DNA from: Candidatus Enterococcus myersii
GTDB lineage: Bacteria > Bacillota > Bacilli > Lactobacillales > Enterococcaceae
Assembly (NCBI RefSeq): GCF_017316025.1
Contig: NZ_JAFLVT010000005.1
Span: 1-64,000 of the forward strand
Direction: 5' to 3'
Length of the DNA stretch: 64,000 nucleotides
A program made the translations under genes and the position numbers. Shown here piece after piece: positions 37,378-46,944 of this stretch. Positions within the stretch are counted from its first letter, which is position 1. The number at the start of each line of letters is the position of its first letter. Under the pieces are notes generated by a model, which saw nothing but the letters and a program-made list of their open reading frames with translations, ran no database searches and had not been told where the DNA came from.

Positions 37378-39099
37378 TTAGACATCGTCTGTTTGTTGCA
37401 AATAAGACGCGGGAGCTTTAAAGCCGTATACATTCCCCAAAATATATTTGGCAATATGCAACGTACGGTCACTGCTTCGTTCTAGGTTTGAACTGATATC
37501 AATAAACAAAACACTATCAGCAGCCCGGCCATCGCCTTTACTCATTAAACGGAAATATTTTTTCCGCAATAGGTCAACTAACTCATTTACTTCTTTTTCC
37601 CGTGAAAGAATTTTAGTTGCAAGGTTGTGGTCGTCAGTCTCCAAAACGAAAAGTGCATCGCGAATATTTTTTAAAACTTTATCAAACAATGAAATTAAAT
37701 CTTCATCATATAAAATGAGTGTGGTGCGCGTAGTTTTCATACCGTTGCCATTGCGTTTTTCCTTATTCCGCTGCTTTTGTTCCAATTGACAAGCTTCTTC
37801 AATAAAACCGATGATATTTTTACAGTGGTCCCCGATCCGCTCGAAGTCTTTGGTAAATTCTAGCAGCATTGCTTGTTCTTGGCTTTCTGTTTGTGAAAGT
37901 TCTACGGTGGCAGTTTTAGCCAAGTAGTCAGTTAATTCAACGTCAAATTGATTGATGGCCTCCTCATATTGTAAAACATCATCTTTTTTGTCGTCTGTTG
38001 GTTTAATGTAGAAATCCTTAGTGGCAGAAAGTGCCCGAAGTGCATAGTTCCCCATTTGAATAACTTCGTTTGAAGCTTGACGTAGTGCAATGCTTGGTGA
38101 GGTATATAAAAAGTCTTCGTTTAATTCTACGGCACGAATATCCAAAGATTTATCGGTACCAGGAATAATTTTTTTGACTAACATTTCAATTTGAGGGATA
38201 AACCAAAATTGAATGGCTAAGTTTGAAATATTAAAAAGTCCGTGGGCAAAGGCGATTTGCATGCTAGGATTCAAATTTAAAACATCTGTCATCATAATAA
38301 CTACGTGCGTAAAAGGGGTTAGCAGTAAGGTGAATATCACTGCTCCCACCAGATTGAAGACTACGTGGGCTCCGGCAGTTCGCTTGGCAGCAATACTAGC
38401 GCCTAACGCAGCAATAACTGCGGTAATCGTAGTCCCGATATTATCGCCAAATAAAATTGGGAGTGCAGCCCCCAAAGCTAAGCTGTTTTGGGCATAAAGT
38501 TGTTGCAAAATTCCAATGGTGGCACTAGAACTCTGTAAAACCATTGTTAAAAGCGTTCCAATCCCAACACCTAAAATAGGATGATGAGAAACACCAATCA
38601 TCAAGTCGTTAAATTGGGGTAAGTCTTTTAATGGTTCCATACTGGTGCCCATTAATTTAAGGCCAAAAAATAAACAACCAAAACCAAATAAAATTTGACC
38701 GATATTTTGAAACAATTTTCGTTTGGTAAAAAATAAAAGAATGGCACCAATCCCAATGATAGGCAGGGCGTAGGCACTTAAATTAAACCCAATTATAAAG
38801 GCGGTTACCGTCGTTCCAACATTGGCTCCCATAATGACCCCAATTGCTTGGCGCAACGTCATAAACCCAGCGCTAACTAGCCCGACTGTTAAAACGGTCG
38901 TGCCAGAGCTACTTTGAATTAGTCCTGTGACAATAATACCCGCTAAAACAGCCCGTAAAGGTGTTGAAGTGAATTTATTTAAAACTTCTCGCAGCCTGTC
39001 ACCGGCGGCTTTTTGCAGACCATCTCCCATATATTTAATCCCAAATAGGAAAATTCCCAGACCACCTAAAAAGCTAAAGAGCATTTCTTGATACGACAT
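37378..39099 (-). CDS. Na/Pi cotransporter family protein with PhoU-like domain
   Basis: The start chosen is ATG at 39099 behind GGAGG. The 573-residue product has two inverted repeats of the Na/Pi symporter fold with the QSSSGTTVLTVGLV and QSSSATIGILQQL signature motifs in about eight membrane segments (1-310), then a long helical PhoU-like C-terminal region (about 350-570: YEEAINQFDVELTDYLAKT, FERIGDHCKNIIGF). It imports phosphate with sodium; the PhoU-like region may couple it to phosphate status. Monocistronic. Confidence 0.9.
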   Translation of the reverse strand: MSYQEMLFSFLGGLGIFLFGIKYMGDGLQKAAGDRLREVLNKFTSTPLRAVLAGIIVTGLIQSSSGTTVLTVGLVSAGFMTLRQAIGVIMGANVGTTVTAFIIGFNLSAYALPIIGIGAILLFFTKRKLFQNIGQILFGFGCLFFGLKLMGTSMEPLKDLPQFNDLMIGVSHHPILGVGIGTLLTMVLQSSSATIGILQQLYAQNSLALGAALPILFGDNIGTTITAVIAALGASIAAKRTAGAHVVFNLVGAVIFTLLLTPFTHVVIMMTDVLNLNPSMQIAFAHGLFNISNLAIQFWFIPQIEMLVKKIIPGTDKSLDIRAVELNEDFLYTSPSIALRQASNEVIQMGNYALRALSATKDFYIKPTDDKKDDVLQYEEAINQFDVELTDYLAKTATVELSQTESQEQAMLLEFTKDFERIGDHCKNIIGFIEEACQLEQKQRNKEKRNGNGMKTTRTTLILYDEDLISLFDKVLKNIRDALFVLETDDHNLATKILSREKEVNELVDLLRKKYFRLMSKGDGRAADSVLFIDISSNLERSSDRTLHIAKYILGNVYGFKAPASYLQQTDDV

Positions 39100-39353
39100 A
39101 CAATTTCCTCCAGCAAATATTTTAACCAATTAAAGTCAGCATAGCGAAAATACGAAAGGATGTAAACGATTTTTTTGTATAATAACAAAATCAGTTGTTA
39201 CTAAAAACGACGACACATTCAGTTAAAAGAAATAAGGGATAAATGTAATAAAAGTTAATTTACGTATATTATTTTTGACTTTGGTAAAACGTGATTGCCA
39301 GATAAGGGGAATACTTCATATAACGATATTTTGATTTACCTTAGAAATTGCTG

Positions 39354-39430
39354 TTAAAAAAAACCGTTGCAATAAAGCGTCTTTTAAAGTCTAGCGAAAA
39401 GCTAACTTTAAATCGCCTCAAAACAACGGT
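39354..39430 (-). terminator. Two-part long terminator of fabI
   Basis: Outer ACCGTTG/CAACGGT (39363-39369/39424-39430), GCG/CGC (39376-39378/39414-39416 region) and an inner TTTAAAGTCTAGC/GCTAACTTTAAA hairpin. On the minus strand a run of nine T follows the outer stem. Confidence 0.75.
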
Positions 39431-39450
39431 CTTTTATAAAAGTTGGTGTT

Positions 39451-40206
39451 CTAAGATAAATGAACGCCCTTATCGACAAAAATAACTTCTCCAATAATCC
39501 CACTAGAAGCCGGGCTGATTAAAAAGGCGCAGGTATTACCGACTTCTTCAATGGTCACCCCAACATTGTCTGGTGTTCTTTCTTCAGATAATTGAATTAA
39601 TTTTTGATAGTCTTTAACCCCTGTTACAGCTAAAGTCTTAATGGCACCAGCAGAAATTCCGTTTACCCGAATGCCTTCAGGAGATAATTCGGCAGCTAAG
39701 TAACGAACGGCAGCTTCTAAGGCGGCCTTAGCAATTCCCATCATATTATAATTTGGTACTGCTCGTTGGGAACCCAAGTAGCTCATAGTTACAATCCCAC
39801 TGTTTTGAGCTAAAATATTTTTTGCATAGCGGGTAACTGCAAGTAATGAATACGAGCTGATATCTTGTGCTAATGCGTAACCCTCTCGTGAAATATCGAC
39901 TACGCTACCAGATAAATCTTCTTTATTGGCATAAGCGACAGCGTGGACAACGCCGTGGATTTCACCGGCATAATTCCCGATTTTTGCAAAACATTCTTCA
40001 ATACTTTCATCACTGGCAACATCGCATTCTACTTTGAATGCTTCAGTGCCAACTAATTTTTCTAATTGTTTGGCCATGCGGTCGTTTTGGTAAGTATAAA
40101 TAACTTCTGCACCTTGATCACTTAATGCTTTGGCACAGCCCCAGGCGATTGAGCGCTTATTGGCGACGCCCATAACGACAACTTTTTTTCCAGCTAATAA
40201 ACTCAT
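39451..40206 (-). CDS. fabI: Enoyl-[acyl-carrier-protein] reductase (NADH) FabI
   Basis: The start chosen is ATG at 40206 behind GGAG. The 251-residue product is an SDR-fold reductase with the FabI spacing: GVANKRSIAWGCAKAL nucleotide-binding loop, Tyr143 (MSYLG), Tyr153 and Lys160 (Y-x6-K; NYNMMGIAK). It performs the last step of each fatty-acid elongation cycle. It is divergent from a fabZ-like gene; FabT-like dyads lie in the shared interval, suggesting lipid-responsive repression. Confidence 0.95.
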   Translation of the reverse strand: MSLLAGKKVVVMGVANKRSIAWGCAKALSDQGAEVIYTYQNDRMAKQLEKLVGTEAFKVECDVASDESIEECFAKIGNYAGEIHGVVHAVAYANKEDLSGSVVDISREGYALAQDISSYSLLAVTRYAKNILAQNSGIVTMSYLGSQRAVPNYNMMGIAKAALEAAVRYLAAELSPEGIRVNGISAGAIKTLAVTGVKDYQKLIQLSEERTPDNVGVTIEEVGNTCAFLISPASSGIIGEVIFVDKGVHLS

Positions 40207-40217
40207 GTTTACACTCC

Positions 40218-40229
40218 TTGAATAATCAA
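40218..40229. promoter_or_regulatory. Weak FabT-like half-dyad near the fabI ribosome site
   Basis: TTGA-ATAA-TCAA (40218-40229) resembles the other two sites but has 4-bp arms and a four-base spacer. Confidence 0.3.
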
Positions 40230-40283
40230 AATAAATAATTTCATTTTTTTGCTCCGTATGATTTCTTATTATTAGATAAAATT

Positions 40284-40298
40284 GTTTGATTGTCAAAC
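40284..40298. promoter_or_regulatory. FabT-like operator in the fabI/fabZ-like divergent region
   Basis: GTTTGA-TTG-TCAAAC (40284-40298) is a perfect 6-3-6 dyad matching the streptococcal FabT core TTTGANNNTCAAA. Confidence 0.65.
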
Positions 40299-40349
40299 TA
40301 TTTTTTTCTTACAGATTATAAATTTGCAAGAAAATTAGAGATATGATAC

Positions 40350-40362
40350 TTTGATAATCAAA
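40350..40362. promoter_or_regulatory. FabT-like operator upstream of the fabZ-like gene
   Basis: TTTGA-TAA-TCAAA (40350-40362) matches the FabT core TTTGANNNTCAAA exactly and lies 54 bases before the fabZ-like start. Confidence 0.65.
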
Positions 40363-40416
40363 ATAGATTGTTTTGTCATCTATTTTATTATCAGCAAAAA
40401 AACAAGGAGGGTTCTT

Positions 40417-40851
40417 ATGAGCCAAACATTGACCGTTGCAAACGTTAAAGAGCTGATCCCAAATCGGTTCCCAATTTTATATATTGATAAAGTTACCTCG
40501 CTTTTAGCTGGTAAAGAAATTATAGCGGAAAAACAAGTCACCTATAACGAAGATTTTTGCCAAAGCCAGCCAGATAATCCCCACATGCCAGGAACTTTAG
40601 TGTTAGAAACTTTGGCGCAAGCAGGTTCAATTTTAATTTTAAAATCTCCAGAATTTTTGGGCCAAACAGCTTATATTGGCGGGATTAATGCAGCTCATTT
40701 TTACGATTTAGTTCGACCAGGTAGTACCTTACAATTGCGTTTTGCAATTACAAAAATGAAAGGAAACGTCGGGACTGCCGATGCAAAAGCGACAGTAGCG
40801 GGTAAAAAAGTTGCCGAATGTGTCTTCACGTTTATTGTAGGTGCAAAATAA
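40417..40851 (+). CDS. FabZ-like hot-dog protein lacking the canonical catalytic His
   Basis: The start chosen is ATG at 40417, after AAGGAGG. The 144-residue product is clearly of the (3R)-hydroxyacyl-ACP dehydratase family: LIPNRFPILYIDKV at the N-terminus and MPGTLVLE64TLAQAGS with the catalytic acid Glu64. The usual H-F-P-x-x-P-x-M-P-G motif reads S50-Q-P-D-N-P-H56-M-P-G, so the catalytic His is Ser and a His appears six residues later. It is divergent from fabI behind a FabT-like site, so a lipid role is likely. Whether it is active, an isomerase-like variant, or regulatory is unknown. Confidence 0.85.
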   Translation: MSQTLTVANVKELIPNRFPILYIDKVTSLLAGKEIIAEKQVTYNEDFCQSQPDNPHMPGTLVLETLAQAGSILILKSPEFLGQTAYIGGINAAHFYDLVRPGSTLQLRFAITKMKGNVGTADAKATVAGKKVAECVFTFIVGAK

Positions 40852-40874
40852 AAAAAGAATAACTTTTCATTAAG

Positions 40875-40914
40875 AAAAAGGATGTGACAAAAATTTATGT
40901 CACATCCTTTTTTT
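40875..40914. terminator. Bidirectional terminator between fabZ-like and PPIase genes
   Basis: Perfect 15-bp stem (40875-40889/40898-40912) with flanking A and T runs. Confidence 0.92.
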
Positions 40915-41655
40915 CTATTTTGTTTTAGCTTCTTGTAAGATTTTAATTGTTTTGATTTTTACCGGGGATTCGGGTTTGTCATTACTGTCAGTTTTTACTG
41001 CGGCAATTTTATCAACCACGTCCATCCCTTCAATAACTTGACCAAATACAGTGTAACTACCATCTAAAGAAGGGTAACCGCCTTTTTTATAAGCATCGAT
41101 AATTTTATTTGGAATCCAATCTTTTAAAAGACCATCACTCATATCGTCTTTATTTTGGACGATATAAAACTGACTGCCAATGCTATTAGGTTGTTGGGAT
41201 TGGGCCATCGCTAGTGCCCCGCGAATATGATACAGCTGATTAGAAGGTTCTGCTCCAAAACCTTTACCCCAAATACTTTCACCGCCAGTGCCGTCGCCTT
41301 TAGGATCACCACCTTGAATCATGAAATCATTAATCACACGATGGAAAGTTAAGCCGTCATAATAACCTTTTTTAGCATGCGTCATGAAATTTTCTACCGC
41401 TTTTGGTGCGATCTCTGGAAACAATTTGATTTTGATATTTCCTTTATCTGTTTGCAGCTCAACGAGGTCTTCGTTATCTTTGACTTTAGCGTCTAGTTGA
41501 GGTAAGTCCAATTTATTAACATCAACTTTTTCAGAAGTTTCACTAGTCTTATCTGAACTGGAACTAGAAGAGGTTGGACTGTTATTTGTACAACCTGCAA
41601 TGACGAGCAGCGCAGAAAATAAAACTGCTGTCCCTAAAATACGTTTTTTAATCAT
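40915..41655 (-). CDS. Cyclophilin-type peptidyl-prolyl isomerase lipoprotein
   Basis: 246 residues, AAAGGAG site. Lipoprotein signal with VIAGC22, a Ser-rich linker (25-40), then the cyclophilin domain (about 60-240: FHRVINDFMIQGGDPKGDGTGG, GALAMAQSQQPNSIGSQFYIV, FGQVIEGMDVVDKI). A membrane-tethered extracytoplasmic foldase that may assist secreted proteins. Monocistronic. Confidence 0.93.
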   Translation of the reverse strand: MIKKRILGTAVLFSALLVIAGCTNNSPTSSSSSSDKTSETSEKVDVNKLDLPQLDAKVKDNEDLVELQTDKGNIKIKLFPEIAPKAVENFMTHAKKGYYDGLTFHRVINDFMIQGGDPKGDGTGGESIWGKGFGAEPSNQLYHIRGALAMAQSQQPNSIGSQFYIVQNKDDMSDGLLKDWIPNKIIDAYKKGGYPSLDGSYTVFGQVIEGMDVVDKIAAVKTDSNDKPESPVKIKTIKILQEAKTK

Positions 41656-41758
41656 GTGTGTAGCTCCTTTTATCTATGATAGTTAAAGAATAACAAATAA
41701 AAAAATGTTTGACCAGTCGTGGTTGGCTTTTAAATAGTGAATTGCAAAGGGAAAGGTG

Positions 41759-41787
41759 TAGACCAATTGGAGCGTTTTTGTTATAAT
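41759..41787 (+). promoter_or_regulatory. Promoter of the mupG-like gene
   Basis: TAGACC (41759-41764), 17 bases, TATAAT (41782-41787). Confidence 0.55.
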
Positions 41788-41830
41788 GTAAGAGCATTCA
41801 AAAATGTAAACCTCAAGGAGGAAATTAGTA

Positions 41831-42922
41831 ATGGGAAAATTAGGTATTTCAGTTTATCCAGAACGTTCAACATTTGAAAAGGACAAGACATATTTAGATT
41901 TGGCTCATAAATATGGGTTTAAACGGGTCTTTACTAGTCTTTTAGAAATTGATGGCGATAAAGAAAAAGTTTTAGCTGGGTTTAAAAAAGTAGTTGATTA
42001 TGCTAACAGTTTGGAAATGGAAGTCATGGTAGATATTAATCCAGGCCTTTTTGAACAATTAGGTATTTCATATGATGATCTTTCTTTTTTTGATGAAATG
42101 GGAGCCTATGGCGTTCGTTTAGATCTTGGTTTTACTGGGGCAGAAGAAGCCAAAATGACGCGAAATCCTTATGGTATTAAAATTGAAATTAATATGAGTC
42201 AAGGAACAAATTATGTCGATAATATTATGAGCTATTCTCCTAACACCAATAACTTATTAGGTTCTCATAATTTTTATCCTCATCGTTATTCTGGCTTGAG
42301 TTATGATCACTTTGTCTTTTGTTCGAAAAAATTCCGTAAATATAATTTAAATACGATGGCATTTGTGAACTCTCATGAGGCGACTTTTGGACCGTGGCCA
42401 ACCCAAGATGGTCTATGTACTCTAGAAGATCACCGTGATTTAGAGATAGCTACCCAAGTTAAGCACTTCATGTTGACAGGGCTGATTGACGATATCTCTG
42501 TAGGAAATGCCTATGCCTCAGAAGCAGAGTTAAAAGCAATGTCTGAAGCTTTCTTTTCTGAATATCCTAGCTTAAAAGTCGACCCTGCTAAGGACATAAC
42601 AGCAGACGAACGTATTTGTTTGTTTGATAATTTGCACAGTTATCGTGGCGATCGTTCAGAATACATCTTGCGTTCAACGATGACGCGGGTGTATTACAAA
42701 GACAAACCATTTCCAGCTCATAATACACATGATATGACGCGGGGCGATGTTTTGATCGATAATGTTGGTTACGGACAGTATAAAGGCGAAACGCAAATTG
42801 CATTAAAAGAGATGAAAAATGACGGCCGGGTGAACGTTGTCGGGCGCATCAGTGATGATGAACTTTTCTTGCTGAATTTCTTAAAACCTTGGTCAAGTTT
42901 TAAATTAATTGAAAATAAATAA
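41831..42922 (+). CDS. MupG family (DUF871) TIM-barrel protein
   Basis: 363 residues, AAGGAGG site. The N-terminal TIM-barrel half (GISVYPERSTFEKDKTYLDLAHKYGFKRVFTSL, described as DUF871 N; MVDINPG; GVRLDLGF; NFYPHRYSGLSYDHF) and a C-terminal cyclophilin-like part match the MupG/DUF871 family. MupG in Staphylococcus is a 6-phospho-N-acetylmuramidase recycling the disaccharide MurNAc-6P-GlcNAc. No MurNAc PTS or MurQ gene is adjacent, so the substrate here is unproven. Confidence 0.85.
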   Translation: MGKLGISVYPERSTFEKDKTYLDLAHKYGFKRVFTSLLEIDGDKEKVLAGFKKVVDYANSLEMEVMVDINPGLFEQLGISYDDLSFFDEMGAYGVRLDLGFTGAEEAKMTRNPYGIKIEINMSQGTNYVDNIMSYSPNTNNLLGSHNFYPHRYSGLSYDHFVFCSKKFRKYNLNTMAFVNSHEATFGPWPTQDGLCTLEDHRDLEIATQVKHFMLTGLIDDISVGNAYASEAELKAMSEAFFSEYPSLKVDPAKDITADERICLFDNLHSYRGDRSEYILRSTMTRVYYKDKPFPAHNTHDMTRGDVLIDNVGYGQYKGETQIALKEMKNDGRVNVVGRISDDELFLLNFLKPWSSFKLIENK

Positions 42923-42928
42923 TTGAAC

Positions 42929-43016
42929 TACCCAGTTGTATCAATTCCTTCGTTAAACAAAAAGAACTAAAAATTCTTTTTGTTTAACGAGAATACTAAC
43001 TGGGTATTTTTTTTTT
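42929..43016 (+). terminator. Nested two-part terminator of the mupG-like gene
   Basis: Outer TACCCAGTT/AACTGGGTA (42929-42937/42998-43006) encloses an inner perfect 16-bp stem (42951-42966/42974-42989) with a 7-base loop; a run of ten T follows. Confidence 0.85.
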
Positions 43017-43128
43017 GCTGATCTTTAATCACGTAAGCTGACTTTTTAATATTTCCCATAATTTTTCTCTTTTGATGCCATATGTCTAAAGGGTTTTTTG
43101 GTATAATAATAAAGTTGGAGGTGGGTAG

Positions 43129-43749
43129 ATGAAAAATCAGCTGGCACTTTTATTAAATGAACTACAAGGGATTGGACAATCGGGCAAAACATATGGCCGG
43201 GATGTCTTTGACCAAGAACGCTATGATCAACTGTTGATAGTGACGGAAAAATTAATGAATTTGTTAACCGATTGGAATGAAAAACAGATTCAACATTATC
43301 TTTATACAGATGATGGGTATGCTACGCCTAAAGTAGATATTCGCGGTGTTGTTTTTGTTGAAGATAAACTTTTATTAGTAAAAGAAAAAAGCGATAATAG
43401 CTGGACGCTTCCCGGCGGTTGGGGAGACATCGGCTATTCTCCGTTTGAAATTGCTGCAAAAGAAATTTTGGAAGAAGCCGGGATTTTAGTTAAACCTTTG
43501 CAATTAATCGCCGTGAAAGATAAAGCAAAACATCATTATCCCGCAAGTTTGACCTATGTCTACAAGTTTTTTATCTATTGCGAGGCGTTAGAGACAACGA
43601 TTAGATCAGGGCTGGAAACGACAGCTGTCGGTTTTTTTACTCAAGCAGAATGTGAGCAATTAAACTTATCTTTAGCGCGGACTTCAAAAGAAGATATTAG
43701 CGCGGCTTTTACTTACCACCAACATCCGGAAAACGCAGTTTGCGATTAA
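43129..43749 (+). CDS. Nudix hydrolase with N-terminal NUDIX-associated domain
   Basis: 206 residues, GGAGGTGGG site. A helical N-terminal domain (1-65) precedes the Nudix fold. The box reads GGWGDIGYSPFEIAAKEILEEAGI, matching the variant GGWxDxGYSP...EExGx of the ADP-sugar/dinucleotide subfamily, with Lys for the box Arg. It likely hydrolyses a nucleoside diphosphate linked compound. It is 20 bases from the following hydrolase gene, so probably cotranscribed. Confidence 0.88.
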   Translation: MKNQLALLLNELQGIGQSGKTYGRDVFDQERYDQLLIVTEKLMNLLTDWNEKQIQHYLYTDDGYATPKVDIRGVVFVEDKLLLVKEKSDNSWTLPGGWGDIGYSPFEIAAKEILEEAGILVKPLQLIAVKDKAKHHYPASLTYVYKFFIYCEALETTIRSGLETTAVGFFTQAECEQLNLSLARTSKEDISAAFTYHQHPENAVCD

Positions 43750-43769
43750 TTTGTAAGTGAGGAATAGAA

Positions 43770-44705
43770 GTGAAAAAAGTATGGATTACAATTGGTATTG
43801 TTTTGCTATTATTAGCAGGTGGCCTTGTTTTTGCTGGCAATTATTTTTATAACTATGCATTTGTACCATCAGAAAAAGATTTTTTAGCTGATGATAACGA
43901 AGCCCAAGCTGCTGCAGATAACAAACCTACTGATAGGGCTTTAACGTGGTTTAAAGGTAATACGAGAAAAAATTGGTATATAACTAGCGAAGATGGCTTA
44001 AAGTTGCGGGGTATTTATTTACCCGCCTCTAAAAAAAGCGATAAAACAGCCATTATAGCTCATGGTTACATGGGGGATGCAGAATCTATGTACCAATTTG
44101 CTGACATGTATCACAGGCTGGGCTATAACGTTTTAGTACCTGATGCAAGAGGACATGGTAAAAGCCAAGGAGATTATATTGGTTTTGGTTGGCCAGAACG
44201 CAAGGATTATGTCAAATGGATTCACGAGGTTTTGAGCCAAAATGGTTCTAAGGAAAATATTATTTTACATGGTGTCAGTATGGGGGCGGCAACCGTCATG
44301 ATGACCTCCGGTGAAAAATTACCAACGAATGTCAAAGCTATTATAGAAGATTGTGGGTATTCTAGCATTCAAGCGGAGTTAATTTATCAATATCACCAAC
44401 TGTTTGATTTGCCAACATTTCCAATTATTCCGGTCACCAATTTAGTGACGCGACTTCGCGCTGGTTTTTTCTTTACTGATGGCGACGTAACCAAACAACT
44501 GGCAAAAAATAAAACGCCGATGTTGTTTATCCACGGTTCTGCCGATAAATTCGTACCATTTACTATGTTGGATAAAGTTTACAATGCGACTAATGTGCCA
44601 AAAGAAAAATGGGTAGTAGATGGCGCAGCACATGCCCAAAGTTTTAATAAAGATCCAAAACGTTATGAAGAAAAAGTTAAGAGCTTTTTAAGTCGTTATG
44701 AATAA
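43770..44705 (+). CDS. Alpha/beta hydrolase, membrane-anchored
   Basis: 311 residues from GTG, GTGAGGA site. One N-terminal hydrophobic segment (about 4-24) is followed by an extracytoplasmic serine hydrolase domain: nucleophile GVS170MGAATV, oxyanion-side IIAHGYMGDAESM, and a C-terminal D/H pair (FIHGSADKFVPF, GAAHAQSF). It resembles BAAT/YqkD-like hydrolases. The N-terminal segment could be an uncleaved anchor or signal. Substrate unknown. Confidence 0.85.
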   Translation: MKKVWITIGIVLLLLAGGLVFAGNYFYNYAFVPSEKDFLADDNEAQAAADNKPTDRALTWFKGNTRKNWYITSEDGLKLRGIYLPASKKSDKTAIIAHGYMGDAESMYQFADMYHRLGYNVLVPDARGHGKSQGDYIGFGWPERKDYVKWIHEVLSQNGSKENIILHGVSMGAATVMMTSGEKLPTNVKAIIEDCGYSSIQAELIYQYHQLFDLPTFPIIPVTNLVTRLRAGFFFTDGDVTKQLAKNKTPMLFIHGSADKFVPFTMLDKVYNATNVPKEKWVVDGAAHAQSFNKDPKRYEEKVKSFLSRYE

Positions 44706-44796
44706 AATGGTTTAATTTTAAAATCATAGACAAATGAGCGTTAGGTCGTTACAATAATGAAGACTTAATTTATGGGAATAGAATGGAGGACAAAAC

Positions 44797-46110
44797 ATGT
44801 CCATGTTTTTAGATCAAGTAACAATTGATGTCAAAGCCGGCAAAGGCGGCGACGGTATGGTTGCTTTTCGTCGTGAAAAGTACGTGCCAGACGGAGGACC
44901 TGCCGGCGGTGATGGCGGTCATGGTGGTGATGTCATTTTAGTTGTTAATGAAGGGTTACGCACCTTGATGGATTTTCGCTTTAATCGGCATTTCAAAGCT
45001 ACTCCTGGTGAAAATGGAATGAGTAAAGGAATGCATGGCCGAGGTGCAGAAGATACCTACGTCAAAGTTCCACCAGGTACAACAGTTCGTGATGCTGAAA
45101 CAGGCGCGCTGTTAGGGGATTTGGTAACAGAAGGACAAACGCTAGTAGTCGCTCGTGGCGGACGTGGTGGACGTGGGAATACACGATTTGCATCACCGCG
45201 AAATCCAGCACCTGAGTTGGCGGAAAACGGTGAACCAGGACAAGAGCGCAAAATTGAACTAGAATTAAAAGTTTTAGCTGATGTGGGCTTAGTTGGTTTT
45301 CCTTCGGTGGGAAAATCGACATTACTTTCTGTAATTTCTTCAGCGCGACCTAAAATTGGTGCTTATCATTTTACTACGCTGGTACCAAATTTAGGGATGG
45401 TAACAACAACAGATGGACGCAGTTTTGCTGTGGCCGACTTACCTGGATTAATTGAAGGAGCTTCTCAAGGTGTAGGGCTAGGCACGCAATTTTTACGTCA
45501 CATTGAAAGAACGCGCGTGATTTTACATGTGATTGACATGAGTGGTATGGAAGGCCGAGATCCTTATGAGGACTATTTAGCGATTAACAAAGAGTTAGAA
45601 AGTCATAACTTACGCTTGTTGGAACGTCCTCAAATTATTGTGGCAAATAAAATGGATATGCCAGAATCAGAGGAAAATTTAAAAGCATTCAAAGAAAAAT
45701 TACAAGCACAAAAAACAGATGAGTTTGCAGCGGATATCCCGATTTTCCCAATTTCAGCTGTTTCCAAAAAAGGTTTGCAAGCATTATTAAACGCAACTGC
45801 AGATTTATTGGAAACAACACCAGAATTTCCATTGTACGATGAAGAAATTGAAGAAGATGTGGTGCATTATGGGTATCAATCCGATGAACCTGAGTTTGAA
45901 ATTACTCGGGAACCAGATGCAACTTGGGTATTAAGCGGAGATAAAATTGAGAAGCTATTCCAAATGACCAATTTTGCTCATGATGAAACCGTTATGCGTT
46001 TTGCCCGCCAACTAAGAGGCTTGGGAGTTGATGAAGCATTACGGGCCCGTGGTGCAAAAGATGGAGATATTGTCCGCATTGGTAATTTTGAATTTGAGTT
46101 TGTTGAATAG
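44797..46110 (+). CDS. obg: GTPase Obg
   Basis: 437 residues, GGAGG site. The N-terminal glycine-rich Obg fold (1-158), the G domain with P-loop GFPSVGKST (about 166-174), switch [12 protein letters not shown] and NKMD, and the C-terminal OCT domain (about 350-437, [21 protein letters not shown]). Obg is an essential ribosome-assembly and stringent-response GTPase. Usually preceded by rplU/rpmA, which are not here. Confidence 0.96.
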   Translation: MSMFLDQVTIDVKAGKGGDGMVAFRREKYVPDGGPAGGDGGHGGDVILVVNEGLRTLMDFRFNRHFKATPGENGMSKGMHGRGAEDTYVKVPPGTTVRDAETGALLGDLVTEGQTLVVARGGRGGRGNTRFASPRNPAPELAENGEPGQERKIELELKVLADVGLVGFPSVGKSTLLSVISSARPKIGAYHFTTLVPNLGMVTTTDGRSFAVADLPGLIEGASQGVGLGTQFLRHIERTRVILHVIDMSGMEGRDPYEDYLAINKELESHNLRLLERPQIIVANKMDMPESEENLKAFKEKLQAQKTDEFAADIPIFPISAVSKKGLQALLNATADLLETTPEFPLYDEEIEEDVVHYGYQSDEPEFEITREPDATWVLSGDKIEKLFQMTNFAHDETVMRFARQLRGLGVDEALRARGAKDGDIVRIGNFEFEFVE

Positions 46111-46123
46111 AAAAGAATAAAAG

Positions 46124-46207
46124 AGCAATCCACTTTGAAGCATTCTAAGTAAACCCTTTGGTTAAGGGTTTAGAATAAGTCTTCATTTTGGATTGCTTTT
46201 CTTTTTT
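46124..46207 (+). terminator. Long two-part terminator of obg
   Basis: Outer AGCAATCC/GGATTGCT (46124-46131/46190-46197), a middle GAAG/CTTC pair, and an inner ATTCTAA..AAACCCTT/AAGGGTTTAGAAT hairpin, followed by TTTCTTTTTTCTT. Confidence 0.8.
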
Positions 46208-46287
46208 CTTTCCCCGCCTTAACTGGTACACTCAAACTAAGGAAATAGATTTTTTATAACAGCAAGTTGTAGTAAGGAGGATAAAAA

Positions 46288-46860
46288 ATGAGTAAACGCG
46301 TTATTGTGATGAATTTTAAAGTTTCCTCAGAAAGTTACCAAGCTTTTTCAGAGGTAAAGCAATTGGTAATGAATCGAAAATTAAAAGGGGAGCAAATGGC
46401 TGTAGTAACGCATCAAGATGATGGTAGCCACCAATTTAAAATTGAGGACTTCATGGATTTTACTGGTAGTGATAATGCTTCTAAGGGCGGCTTTATTGGC
46501 ATGTTGGTGGGGGTATTAATTAGTCCTTTGGCAATTTTATTAGGCTGGGTTGGCGGTAGTATGATTGGGGCAACGCGGGATGCAAAAGAAATCAACGAAG
46601 CGCAAGATATCTTCAAATTTTTACTAAATAAAATTGCTCCCGGACAAACCGGCTTAATCGTCATCGCAGAAGAAGAAGATAATCGTCCATTAAATAAGAT
46701 TGTATTTGAACAATTACATGGTGAAATCACGCGTTTTGACTTTGAAGAAGTTCAAGCTGAAATTCAAAAAGCACAACAAGTGACAAAAGAAACCAAGGAA
46801 AAAGCCAAAGACAGTTGGGAAAAAAGCCATACCCAAGCAAACCCAACAGAAAAAGAATGA
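46288..46860 (+). CDS. DUF1269-like membrane protein
   Basis: 190 residues, AAGGAGG site. N-terminal cytoplasmic alpha/beta part, a glycine-rich hydrophobic hairpin (about 66-95, GGFIGMLVGVLISPLAILLGWVGGSMIGA, given here as the DUF1269 glycine-zipper-like region), then LNKIAPGQTGLIVIAEEEDN and a charged helical tail. The family has no established function; the Gly-rich pair suggests membrane association or oligomerisation. Confidence 0.75.
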   Translation: MSKRVIVMNFKVSSESYQAFSEVKQLVMNRKLKGEQMAVVTHQDDGSHQFKIEDFMDFTGSDNASKGGFIGMLVGVLISPLAILLGWVGGSMIGATRDAKEINEAQDIFKFLLNKIAPGQTGLIVIAEEEDNRPLNKIVFEQLHGEITRFDFEEVQAEIQKAQQVTKETKEKAKDSWEKSHTQANPTEKE

Positions 46861-46944
46861 AACAAGCATAAAATTTGGCTTTGAAGCGTGTTATACTACT
46901 AAGGAACCTTTCGTAGTTAAAATTTTAGAAAGCCAGGTTGGATA

